Assembly: GCA_026397675.1 (NCBI GenBank)
Contig: JAPLUH010000159.1
Location: 1-31,790, forward strand
Source: Verrucomicrobiota bacterium
GTDB lineage: Bacteria; Verrucomicrobiota; Verrucomicrobiia; Limisphaerales; UBA9464
Direction of reading: 5' to 3'
DNA length: 31,790 nucleotides
The notes below the pieces were generated by a model that saw only the letters and a list, made by a program, of their open reading frames with translations, was not told the DNA's origin and did not search any database. Position 1 is the first letter of the stretch; every line of letters starts with the position of its first letter. Positions 8,261 through 19,504 of this stretch are shown in pieces. Both the position numbers and the translations under genes were made by a program.

Positions 8261-10417
8261 TCAGGGACGGAGGCCAATCCGATGCCATCGGTCGAGAGTC
8301 CGGGGCAACTCTTGGCGAGCGCCACCGAGGCGTACCCATTCCGCCTTGAGGACCTCGGTGCCCTGCCCCAACCCAAAGTGGGCCTCGGTGTCCGACTGGG
8401 ATCGGTAACCATCTCCGTTGACCCACCAATGACGACGGATGCCTTCCCGGGTGGTTACTTCCAAGTGGGAACCCGGAGCCGGAGCGTTCAGCCGATACCC
8501 AATCCAGTGTCCGTCGTTGACGGAACGATTGCGGAAGATCAACAGCCTCTGGCGAGTCACTGGCCATTGTTCGTAGGTCGTTAAAGCCAGGTCCATCCGG
8601 CCGTCTTCATCAAAATCGCCGGCCACCACATTGCGGCAATCCTCGGTCACTGCCACCCCAAGGATCCAAGCATTCTCGACGAAGGAGTCCCTGACCGTCT
8701 GGGTGAACAGTCGATTGGCCTGCCACCCACCGTAGGACTGCCGGGCGGCCCGACGCCGCTCATTGGCCTGCATGAAGTAGAGCTGGGCTGCCGGATCGGG
8801 AGTTGATCCGCCGACGTAGACATCGTGCTGCCAGAACTGGCGCTCAAAATCGGACCGACTTTCGAAGGTCTCATGCCCATTGACCAAATGAATGTCGTCT
8901 CGTCCGTCGTTGTTCCAATCCAACACCGCAGCCCCCCACGCCCAACCGGCCCGACGCAAGTCTTCAGAGAGCGGACTCAATTCCATCCCACGGCTTCTGG
9001 AACCGACGAAGAGCCGATTGCCATAAGTCATGGCCCCTCGATGCACCGTGTGTCCGGGAAACTCCGACCGACCTAGTCCTAAGGCGTCTAATTGCGAAGC
9101 CACCGGTGAGTCCATCCCCACCATGAGAAGATCGGGCAACGCGTCGTGATTGGCGTCCCAAACCACATGAGCCATTCCGAAGGCATGCCGCGTCAGGCCG
9201 AGTCCGGACGTCATGTCGGTGAAATGACCGCGCCCGTCGTTGCGATAGAAATCCAAGCCCGCGAAGTCGCTCACGTTGACGAGGTCCAAGTCGCCATCGC
9301 CATCGAAGTCGAGCCACGAGGCGCTATAAGTGCGCCGATAACGCTTTGGCGCCAAACCGGAGACTTCGGTGATGTCCAGCCACTGGGTTCCGTCATTGCG
9401 CAACAGATAGGAAGGGAATCCATCGTTGGCATCGTAGTACGGTGTGGGGAACTGGCCGTTGACGAACGGCAACCGGTATTGGGTGACCCACAAATCGAGG
9501 TCACCGTCGCCATCGATGTCACCGGCGGTGATGGACTGCGGATGCCTGAGCTTGGCCGGAGCCACCCAGGCCTGACGCCACCCATCGCGTCCCCGAACCT
9601 GAACTCCGGAGGCATCCGCAACCACCACCTCTGTGGTCCCATCTCCGTCCAGATCGGCCCGAACGATGGCTTTTACCCGGTCGGGCGGCCCCATATCGCC
9701 TGTCTCCCAGCGCCACCCTTCCCCGACACGAACGGCCGTGACCCCCGCCCCTGCCAAATGCAATTGAACTCCCTGCTCCGTGGTCTCCTTCAGTAGGGGG
9801 TCGGTGAAAAGTCCAACGCCATTGGTGGGAATCAGGAGGTCGGCCCAGGGCTCGAAAACCGGAACACCGCTCTGGACCGTTGGAGGCTGGCTGAGGCGAT
9901 AGTTGCGAAGACGAGGTGTCTCACCGTCGGACCAATCCGACTCTGCGAGGAATCGCGCGGTCCAAATCGCTCGCGAGGACTTCGCGTCAGTGGGCCCTTC
10001 AAGGACAACCTCCGACTCCAGATCGGCCAGAAATCCCGCCGTGAGTCCCTTGGTCTGCGGATTGGGGCGTACCCGCATCAATCGGACCTGCATCCAACGC
10101 AGAGAGTAACCCGTCGGCGCGGAAATACGCGCAGCCAGATTGGGCAGCACGCCGGCGTCGAGACTGCGGGCTCCCATCGCTCGCTCCACCCCCAAGACCA
10201 ACTCCTGCTCGATGCGGACCGCCAACTGAGTCGGATGCCAGACCTCGCGATCGGCCAACTCTTCTGCCTCACGGAGGGCCATGAAGCGGCGTGCCGCTGC
10301 GTCAGCCTGAGCCTCGAGCTGACGCCCATCGGGAGTCAGCGCAGGCCCTCGTCGCCAGAGGGCGATCGAACCCACCACCAGCAAGACTACCAACAGAATT
10401 GCCGTCCTCCGGTTCAT
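8261..10417 (-). CDS. FG-GAP/VCBS repeat protein with C-terminal ASPIC/UnbV domain
   Basis: A 718-residue exported or anchored protein. It begins MNRRTAILLVVLLVVGSIALW, a signal peptide or signal anchor. The middle holds several calcium-binding-like FG-GAP repeats recognisable by DxDxDG cores: DLDGDGTTEVV, DIDGDGDLDLWV, DFDGDGDLDLVN, DANHDALPDLL, DWNNDGRDDIHL and DFDEDGRMDLAL, consistent with a beta-propeller. The C-terminus (WVNGDGYRSQSDTEAHFGLG) matches the ASPIC/UnbV domain. The frame is open upstream to 10522, but that extension would cross the terminator at 10425-10457 and lose the signal sequence, so ATG 10417 is chosen. Such proteins are abundant in Verrucomicrobiota and Planctomycetota and are thought to act at the cell surface; the specific function is unknown. 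Confidence 0.9.
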   Translation of the reverse strand: MNRRTAILLVVLLVVGSIALWRRGPALTPDGRQLEAQADAAARRFMALREAEELADREVWHPTQLAVRIEQELVLGVERAMGARSLDAGVLPNLAARISAPTGYSLRWMQVRLMRVRPNPQTKGLTAGFLADLESEVVLEGPTDAKSSRAIWTARFLAESDWSDGETPRLRNYRLSQPPTVQSGVPVFEPWADLLIPTNGVGLFTDPLLKETTEQGVQLHLAGAGVTAVRVGEGWRWETGDMGPPDRVKAIVRADLDGDGTTEVVVADASGVQVRGRDGWRQAWVAPAKLRHPQSITAGDIDGDGDLDLWVTQYRLPFVNGQFPTPYYDANDGFPSYLLRNDGTQWLDITEVSGLAPKRYRRTYSASWLDFDGDGDLDLVNVSDFAGLDFYRNDGRGHFTDMTSGLGLTRHAFGMAHVVWDANHDALPDLLMVGMDSPVASQLDALGLGRSEFPGHTVHRGAMTYGNRLFVGSRSRGMELSPLSEDLRRAGWAWGAAVLDWNNDGRDDIHLVNGHETFESRSDFERQFWQHDVYVGGSTPDPAAQLYFMQANERRRAARQSYGGWQANRLFTQTVRDSFVENAWILGVAVTEDCRNVVAGDFDEDGRMDLALTTYEQWPVTRQRLLIFRNRSVNDGHWIGYRLNAPAPGSHLEVTTREGIRRHWWVNGDGYRSQSDTEAHFGLGQGTEVLKAEWVRLGGARQELPRTLDRWHRIGLRP

Positions 10418-10424
10418 GGATCGC

Positions 10425-10457
10425 AAAAAAAAGGGCGCCCGGGTTCTCCGGACGCCC
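10425..10457 (-). terminator. intrinsic terminator after the lipoprotein gene
   Basis: On the minus strand GGGCG-T-CCGG, an AGAAC loop and CCGG-G-CGCCC form a 10-bp GC-rich stem with one mismatch, followed directly by eight T residues. It lies 29 nt after the lipoprotein stop and only 7 nt before the FG-GAP start codon. Confidence 0.92.
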
Positions 10458-10485
10458 GACTTCTGAGGAGACCAAAAACAAGACC

Positions 10486-10839
10486 TCAGCGGCCGTTGAT
10501 AATCCGGGACAAATTGGCCCAAGCTTCTCGGGCGGAGGGATCGGAGTTCGAAGCCGCCATCAACTCATCCTGCAATTGCAGCATGCGAGCCCGCTTGTCG
10601 TCGGGCAGGGGGCGCATGGCACGGATTTTAGCTACTTCGGCGACTACAGCATCCCAGTTGCGCTTGGCCTCGGGAGCCGGAGCCGCCTCGGCAGGCGCTG
10701 AGGCAGCAGCCGGTGTCGTCTCGGCAGCCACCGGATCCGCTGCAGCCGGTGCGGAGGCCGAGGCGTCCTTATCCTTTTTTGAGCAGGCGGTCACCAAGCC
10801 CAACGACAACAGCAATAGCAGGCAATATTCGCGTTTCAT
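10486..10839 (-). CDS. small Ala/Pro-rich lipoprotein
   Basis: A 117-residue predicted lipoprotein. The signal peptide MKREYCLLLLLSLGLVTAC ends in the lipobox LVTAC with the lipidated Cys at 19, followed by Ser-Lys-Lys-Asp-Lys. Residues 27-58 are a low-complexity Ala/Pro/Ser linker and the C-terminal ~58 residues form a charged helical segment (NWDAVVAEVAKIRAM, then DDKRARMLQLQDELMAA). It follows the pseudopilin gene by 33 nt and is closed by the terminator at 10425-10457, so the two probably form a transcript. I do not recognise a named family. No Shine-Dalgarno is visible before the ATG. Confidence 0.85.
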   Translation of the reverse strand: MKREYCLLLLLSLGLVTACSKKDKDASASAPAAADPVAAETTPAAASAPAEAAPAPEAKRNWDAVVAEVAKIRAMRPLPDDKRARMLQLQDELMAASNSDPSAREAWANLSRIINGR

Positions 10840-10872
10840 GGCGTTCGAATGGTAACGAAGGCTATTGAAGGA

Positions 10873-11799
10873 TCAATTCTTGTAAGCCGGCCCGATCCAA
10901 ACGTAGTTGTTGTCGTCTTTCTGGGGCATGGCCTTCAGACCTGCGGGCATGCCTTGAGGGGTCCCGCCTCCCATGATGGTGAAGTCGTTGAACCGGATGA
11001 AGCTGGCGCTGCCATCCATGCGGCCAATGGACGACTGACCACCCCAGTTCTGATTGAGCACCCCGCGTTTATAGGCCGAAGCGCGGTGGCGCTGCGAAAT
11101 GCCCTCGGTCGGTTGGTTGCCGGCGTCATTGAAGAGGAAGGGGTCCCCTTCGGCCGTCTCCCAGAATAAAATATCAAGAGGGCGGAAGGCGGAGAGCTTT
11201 CGGGCCTTGCCGGATTCAAAACCCTGGTATGCTCCCAGATCAATGATGCAGCCGTTGAACGTATAGCTGGTGATCTTAACGCTGCGGCCACCCCATTCAT
11301 TCTTCTTGGAACCAGCGACTTCAGTGAGATCTTTGGGGCAGAAGAGCACCTTCGGGGTGGTGAGGAATCGTCCCAATTGCCCCATCATAAAAAAGGGCTG
11401 CTGCGCCAGGGACTTAGAGCCTGTGCTCAGCGGCACCTTGCTGTCACCTGCGCCATCGGGAATAGAAGCCGGGACGGCTTGGCCCGGAGTCTGGGAAGGG
11501 GCACTGCCGTCATTGACGGCTGAATAAGCCCAGCCAGTCTTGCAACCGGTGAGACCCCAGGTCGGGCCCGGAAGATCATCCTGGTTGTCGGAGGCAAACA
11601 TATGCGAACTGAGCATGATTTGTTTGCAACCACTCAAGTCGATGGTCGACAAGGCCTTGTCTTTCGCCTTGGACAGGGCCGGCAGCAACATTCCGGCGAG
11701 AATTGCGATGATGGCGATGACCACCAACAACTCGATGAGGGTGAAGCCGTCGCGCTGGTTGCGCTCACGGCGAATGAGAGATGCAGGATAGGGGTTCAT
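10873..11799 (-). CDS. type II secretion-like pseudopilin (prepilin N-terminal cleavage/methylation domain)
   Basis: A 308-residue protein with a class III prepilin signal. A basic leader MNPYPASLIRRERNQRDG ends at Gly18; the mature part starts FTLIELLVVIAIIAILAGML with Glu at +5, the residues needed for prepilin peptidase cleavage and N-methylation. The following LLPALSKAKDKA is typical of the large verrucomicrobial/lentisphaeral pseudopilin families. The C-terminal part (RHRASAYKRGVLNQN, then GRMDGSASFIRF) looks like a variant of the H-X9-DG processing-associated region. Five Cys residues are present. The frame is open to 11889, but the signal fixes the start at ATG 11799. No other secretion genes are adjacent, so it is an orphan pseudopilin, perhaps surface-displayed. 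Confidence 0.9.
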   Translation of the reverse strand: MNPYPASLIRRERNQRDGFTLIELLVVIAIIAILAGMLLPALSKAKDKALSTIDLSGCKQIMLSSHMFASDNQDDLPGPTWGLTGCKTGWAYSAVNDGSAPSQTPGQAVPASIPDGAGDSKVPLSTGSKSLAQQPFFMMGQLGRFLTTPKVLFCPKDLTEVAGSKKNEWGGRSVKITSYTFNGCIIDLGAYQGFESGKARKLSAFRPLDILFWETAEGDPFLFNDAGNQPTEGISQRHRASAYKRGVLNQNWGGQSSIGRMDGSASFIRFNDFTIMGGGTPQGMPAGLKAMPQKDDNNYVWIGPAYKN

Positions 11800-12023
11800 G
11801 CAAAAAGGTTTGTTGAACGACAGTTTATGGGGCTGGCGGTGATGAAGCGATCCGAGAGAAGAATCGTCAACGCCGGAGTTAGGGGCCAAACACCGGTTAC
11901 CCGGGCAAGTGTCAAAACTTCAGATTCATACCGCAGGCACCATCGGAGTGTACCGATCATTGCCAGCTAGAATCTTCACCACCGGGACAAAACAGTGAGG
12001 CACCACAGAGGGTATTCGAGCGC

Positions 12024-13652
12024 TCAGAGATCGCCGTCCCCTGCCGACCACCACCAGTTGAGATCCGGCTCCGGAAAACCGTCCCCGGGCCAAGAAATCT
12101 CACGTCCACACAAAGGAGTAGCCCCCTCAACACCGAGGACGGCTTTGGCAAGCTCATCGAAGGCCTGCAGATGGCCTTCGACGCGGCGACGCGCGTAACC
12201 TTCGGCGGTACCCATGCAAATTAGGAAGGGCCAGTCACTGGCTTGGGCCAGCAGCAATTCCCGGCCGGCTTGTCGCGCCCATCCACCGAGGCGACTACCA
12301 CCTGGATCGCCGGATTCAAGGGCAGTAATGGCGGCGCGGGCCACCGAAACCATCCGTGCCCCGGCGGACCGCAGTCGTGGCTGAAGGTCTGCGTTAGAAG
12401 GGTGAAGCCAAACCCCCAGATGCCCACCAGCACCCCAACTCGACTCGGCAGGCTGCAACACCCACGCCGGGGTACTCTCGCCGGAAGCCCCCGACAACGT
12501 CTGCGGCTCAATACCGAAGCGCGAAGCCTGACGCATCACGCCATCGAGAAACTCCGGTCCCTCGAACCACCAATGACCAAAGAGTTCGGCATCGTACGGG
12601 GCCACTATAACCGGTGCTCGGGTTAGTCCAGCCCGGGCTTGTCGGAGTTGGTGCTGTCGCTGCGACAAAAAATGCGTCACATGCTTCTCAACGGCCTGCA
12701 TCGCCTCGGACCGATCGTAGAGCAACTTGTCGGCACCACCGCCGGTGACTCGATGGTATTTAAGTCCGCTCGGGTAGCGGACCCCCGCTCCAGGAAGAAA
12801 CCGCGACACGGATTCCCACTCCGCCTCATCGGACAGATCCCGGTGAAATTCCCGGTATCGAGGGTCCCCAGGATATCCTCCCTGGCGGCTCCAAACCTGT
12901 CGGGCACTGAGAGGATCACGCCCGAAAACCGTGATTCCCCCGGGGCTACGAACTGGCAGAAAGATCGCAGAAGGCGCCGGAGGCGAACCTCTCAGAAGAC
13001 CATGGGTCTCCACGATGCTGTGGCGGACGCCTTCGGCCAACAGGTATGGCTCCAACGCGGGAGACCAGGCGCACTCCGGGAGCCAGAGCCCCGAGGGGCG
13101 ATGACCGAATCGGCGCTCGTGCTCACGAAGACCCAGACGCAATTGAGCCCGAAGGCTCCCGGGTTCATTGGCCAACAGGGGCAGGATGGGGTGTGTGGCT
13201 GGGCCTGCGAGCAGTTCTAGCCTTCCTGTCTGGGCCCAGGCGGCAAAGCCTCCCGCCAAGTCCCCTCCGCAAGCCGACCACTCTTCCCAGACCTGATCGT
13301 AAAACGCGCGGTGAAACTGGGTCACGGCCTGCAGTTGAGGAATCAGGATCGTGCGCTCGCATTCCATCCGTGCCAGGTCCCGCCGCTCGGACAAATACCG
13401 TTGGGTCCGGAAACGCAGCAACGGGTCGGCCCACATAGCGGACAGAGTCGGGGTGATCCCGAGGCTAAACCTCCAATCCACACCATCGCGGGCCCAACCC
13501 CGGATCCGTCTCAAGAGCGGCAGGTAGCACTCAGCCACTGCCTCAAACAGCCAATACTCTTCAAGAAACCGGTCCTGATTGGGGTGGCGTACCCACGGAA
13601 GGTGCGCGTGCAGTACGAGGGCGAGAGACCCGATCAACGGTGGTTCACTCAC
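12024..13652 (-). CDS. GH57 1,4-alpha-glucan branching enzyme (DUF1957 C-terminal domain)
   Basis: A 542-residue glycoside hydrolase family 57 protein of the branching-enzyme type, which makes alpha-1,6 branches in glycogen-like glucan. It starts SEPPLIGSLALVLHAHLPW; the conserved HAH lies at about 15-17. WLPECAWSP carries the expected nucleophile Glu at about 193 and APYDAELFGHWWFEG the acid/base Asp at about 354. The C-terminal helical region (HLQAFDELAKAVLG) fits DUF1957. Length matches GH57 branching enzymes of about 520-560 residues. I chose GTG 13652 because it gives the family N-terminus; its GTGA overlaps the TGA of the upstream DUF4912 gene, implying translational coupling. The frame is open upstream to 13817, but that part lies over the DUF4912 gene. 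Confidence 0.9.
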   Translation of the reverse strand: MSEPPLIGSLALVLHAHLPWVRHPNQDRFLEEYWLFEAVAECYLPLLRRIRGWARDGVDWRFSLGITPTLSAMWADPLLRFRTQRYLSERRDLARMECERTILIPQLQAVTQFHRAFYDQVWEEWSACGGDLAGGFAAWAQTGRLELLAGPATHPILPLLANEPGSLRAQLRLGLREHERRFGHRPSGLWLPECAWSPALEPYLLAEGVRHSIVETHGLLRGSPPAPSAIFLPVRSPGGITVFGRDPLSARQVWSRQGGYPGDPRYREFHRDLSDEAEWESVSRFLPGAGVRYPSGLKYHRVTGGGADKLLYDRSEAMQAVEKHVTHFLSQRQHQLRQARAGLTRAPVIVAPYDAELFGHWWFEGPEFLDGVMRQASRFGIEPQTLSGASGESTPAWVLQPAESSWGAGGHLGVWLHPSNADLQPRLRSAGARMVSVARAAITALESGDPGGSRLGGWARQAGRELLLAQASDWPFLICMGTAEGYARRRVEGHLQAFDELAKAVLGVEGATPLCGREISWPGDGFPEPDLNWWWSAGDGDL

Positions 13653-15076
13653 GGAATAGCGTCCGGGAGTGGGAGTCCAAAGGTCGGTGGATGTGAACCC
13701 ACCCCGCTGCGGACCGCTGTCTGTCGGGCCAAAGTTAGAACAGCCTGTCGGACATCCAACTCCTGCGGACCCACCGCCTGCATCGGCACCTCGAAACGAC
13801 CATCCGGCAATGCACAACGGAAGGTGAAGGAGCCATCCGGACGCAGCTCAACCGGGCGACCAAAGATTGTCACACGAGACCCAGGTCGTGTGCTGCCAAA
13901 GAGAACCACCTCGGCGTTGACGCGAAACCAGAAGTCCTCCGAAGGCGATTCAGAGCCGGAACCCGGCGCGCCCAAGGCCGACGAGGACATTTCCGGGAAC
14001 GGGATCGCGGCGTTCACATCCGAGGACGGGGCTTGGCTGGAGACCCCTCCCTGCCCCGGTCGACCCAAGATGGCGGACAGTCCGAGTTCCGAACTCCCCA
14101 CAGGCCCAAACTGCGGATCCAGAATGTGCTGAAAGTAACTCGCCATCACCCCTGGCCGAACGCCCGCGGACAATTGAATTGAAACAGGGGCCGGTGACAC
14201 ATCCGGAGCCACCGCTGAGGGCGGCAGCGAAACCGGTCCCGAGGATGCCAAGCATTCCCATCCTCCCTGGGAGGAGCGCATCCCAATGTCGGCAATATGA
14301 CCCGCAGCCTGCGGCGGATCTTGAAGGAAGATGAACCGACGGTCCTTAGGTAGTACTCCTGCAGCGAGTATGGAATCCGGTTCAGTGACCGAACGAATCC
14401 GCCATTCCGTTGGGGAGGCTGGCGATACCGAAGGTTCACTCGGCTCCTCCCAACCCAGGAGCAATGTCCGCGGATCGCATCCCGTCAACCAGACCGCCGA
14501 TGCAGTCTCGGCAAATCCAGGAGAGCTCTGGCTCGATTCTGGGATTGGAAAATCCAGAACTTCAGGATCCCCCTCCAGGAGGATCGGGGGCATCTCAGGC
14601 AGTCCTTGTGGAATGTCCGTAGGGTCCAAATGGGCTGCTATTAGATGCTGGACCCATGGCAATTCACCGACTGCCGACAACCCTGTCTTGGACTCAATCA
14701 ACGGCGAAAGATCTGTCTTGGACTCCTTCGTAGGAACCTCGCTTTTAACCACCACTTTTCGAATCCGAATCGGCATGGCCACCTGGGGCGAGGAACGCCC
14801 AGAGGTCCTTCCCCGGATCGTTTTCGCGTGACGGACGAAGACAAATCTGAGTGGGGCTGCAGCTCCCTTTCCCGCGCGTCGCTCCACCGACCTCGAGCGT
14901 TGGCGGCGGATTAACAGAGCCGAAACTCTGAGTCCAAAACGGCCAAGAATGGGCTGCGGGATAGGGTCAGGACCGAATCTCCGCTTGAAACGGCGGACAG
15001 GAGTTGGCCTCGCAAGAGTTGGCTCTGGGGGACGAGCAACACTACGACTCGGGGAAGAGCGGGACACCTTCTTCAT
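13649..15076 (-). CDS. DUF4912 domain-containing protein
   Basis: A protein of up to 475 residues with a C-terminal DUF4912 signature, FWFRVNAEVVLFGSTRPGS followed by GRPVELRPDGSFTFRCALPDG. Proteins with this domain are commonly encoded beside GH57/DUF1957 branching enzymes, as here, so a role in glycogen metabolism or regulation is inferred. A second part at about 190-300 (SAVWLTGCDPRTLLLGWE) resembles the repeated domain unit. The first ~100 residues are Arg/Ser/Pro-rich. ATG 15076 has no Shine-Dalgarno, while in-frame ATG 14776 (375 residues) is preceded by AGGTGG at good spacing; the true start is uncertain. The stop overlaps the next start (GTGA), so the pair is probably translated together. 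Confidence 0.8.
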   Translation of the reverse strand: MKKVSRSSPSRSVARPPEPTLARPTPVRRFKRRFGPDPIPQPILGRFGLRVSALLIRRQRSRSVERRAGKGAAAPLRFVFVRHAKTIRGRTSGRSSPQVAMPIRIRKVVVKSEVPTKESKTDLSPLIESKTGLSAVGELPWVQHLIAAHLDPTDIPQGLPEMPPILLEGDPEVLDFPIPESSQSSPGFAETASAVWLTGCDPRTLLLGWEEPSEPSVSPASPTEWRIRSVTEPDSILAAGVLPKDRRFIFLQDPPQAAGHIADIGMRSSQGGWECLASSGPVSLPPSAVAPDVSPAPVSIQLSAGVRPGVMASYFQHILDPQFGPVGSSELGLSAILGRPGQGGVSSQAPSSDVNAAIPFPEMSSSALGAPGSGSESPSEDFWFRVNAEVVLFGSTRPGSRVTIFGRPVELRPDGSFTFRCALPDGRFEVPMQAVGPQELDVRQAVLTLARQTAVRSGVGSHPPTFGLPLPDAIP

Positions 15077-15256
15077 GGGGGGAATCCAGAGCGGCAGGAC
15101 TTGGGTTCAATCCGATCGCCAAGCCTGAGGTTGGAATTCAGGCCGGTTAGAAGCAACCGGTTTCCCCGCCGAGGCGACAGAATGCGAGGCAGGAACTTGA
15201 CGAGGGAGGCGGTGGGCTGACTTGCCTAGCCGAACTTTTCTAGCTCACAAACAGGT

Positions 15257-15272
15257 GCGCCCTGCCGGGCGC
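15257..15272 (-). terminator. second (downstream) hairpin after rpoC
   Basis: A 6-bp GC hairpin, GCGCCC-GGCA-GGGCGC on the transcript strand, followed by ACCTGTTTGTGAG. It is the second of two hairpins behind rpoC and may be a back-up terminator. Confidence 0.5.
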
Positions 15273-15280
15273 CCATAAAG

Positions 15281-15312
15281 CAAAACAGGGCACCTGTTTC
15301 CAGGTGCCCTGT
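15281..15312 (-). terminator. intrinsic terminator of the rpoBC operon
   Basis: A perfect 12-bp stem, ACAGGGCACCTG with CAGGTGCCCTGT, closed by a GAAA tetraloop on the transcript strand and followed by TTTTGCTTTAT. It begins 20 nt after the rpoC stop. Confidence 0.9.
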
Positions 15313-15331
15313 CAGATCTAATCCAAATCGG

Positions 15332-19471
<4,140 letters not shown>

Positions 19472-19504
19472 AGTTCGTGTGCGTTCAGCAGATGATCGAA
19501 AGGA

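Noticed and set aside
12018..12033. Possible third, degenerate copy of the 20-bp palindrome (gagcgctcagagatcg)
   Set aside because: It matches only 14 of 16 bases, loses the inverted repeat, and encodes the last codons and stop of the GH57 gene; chance similarity is likely.
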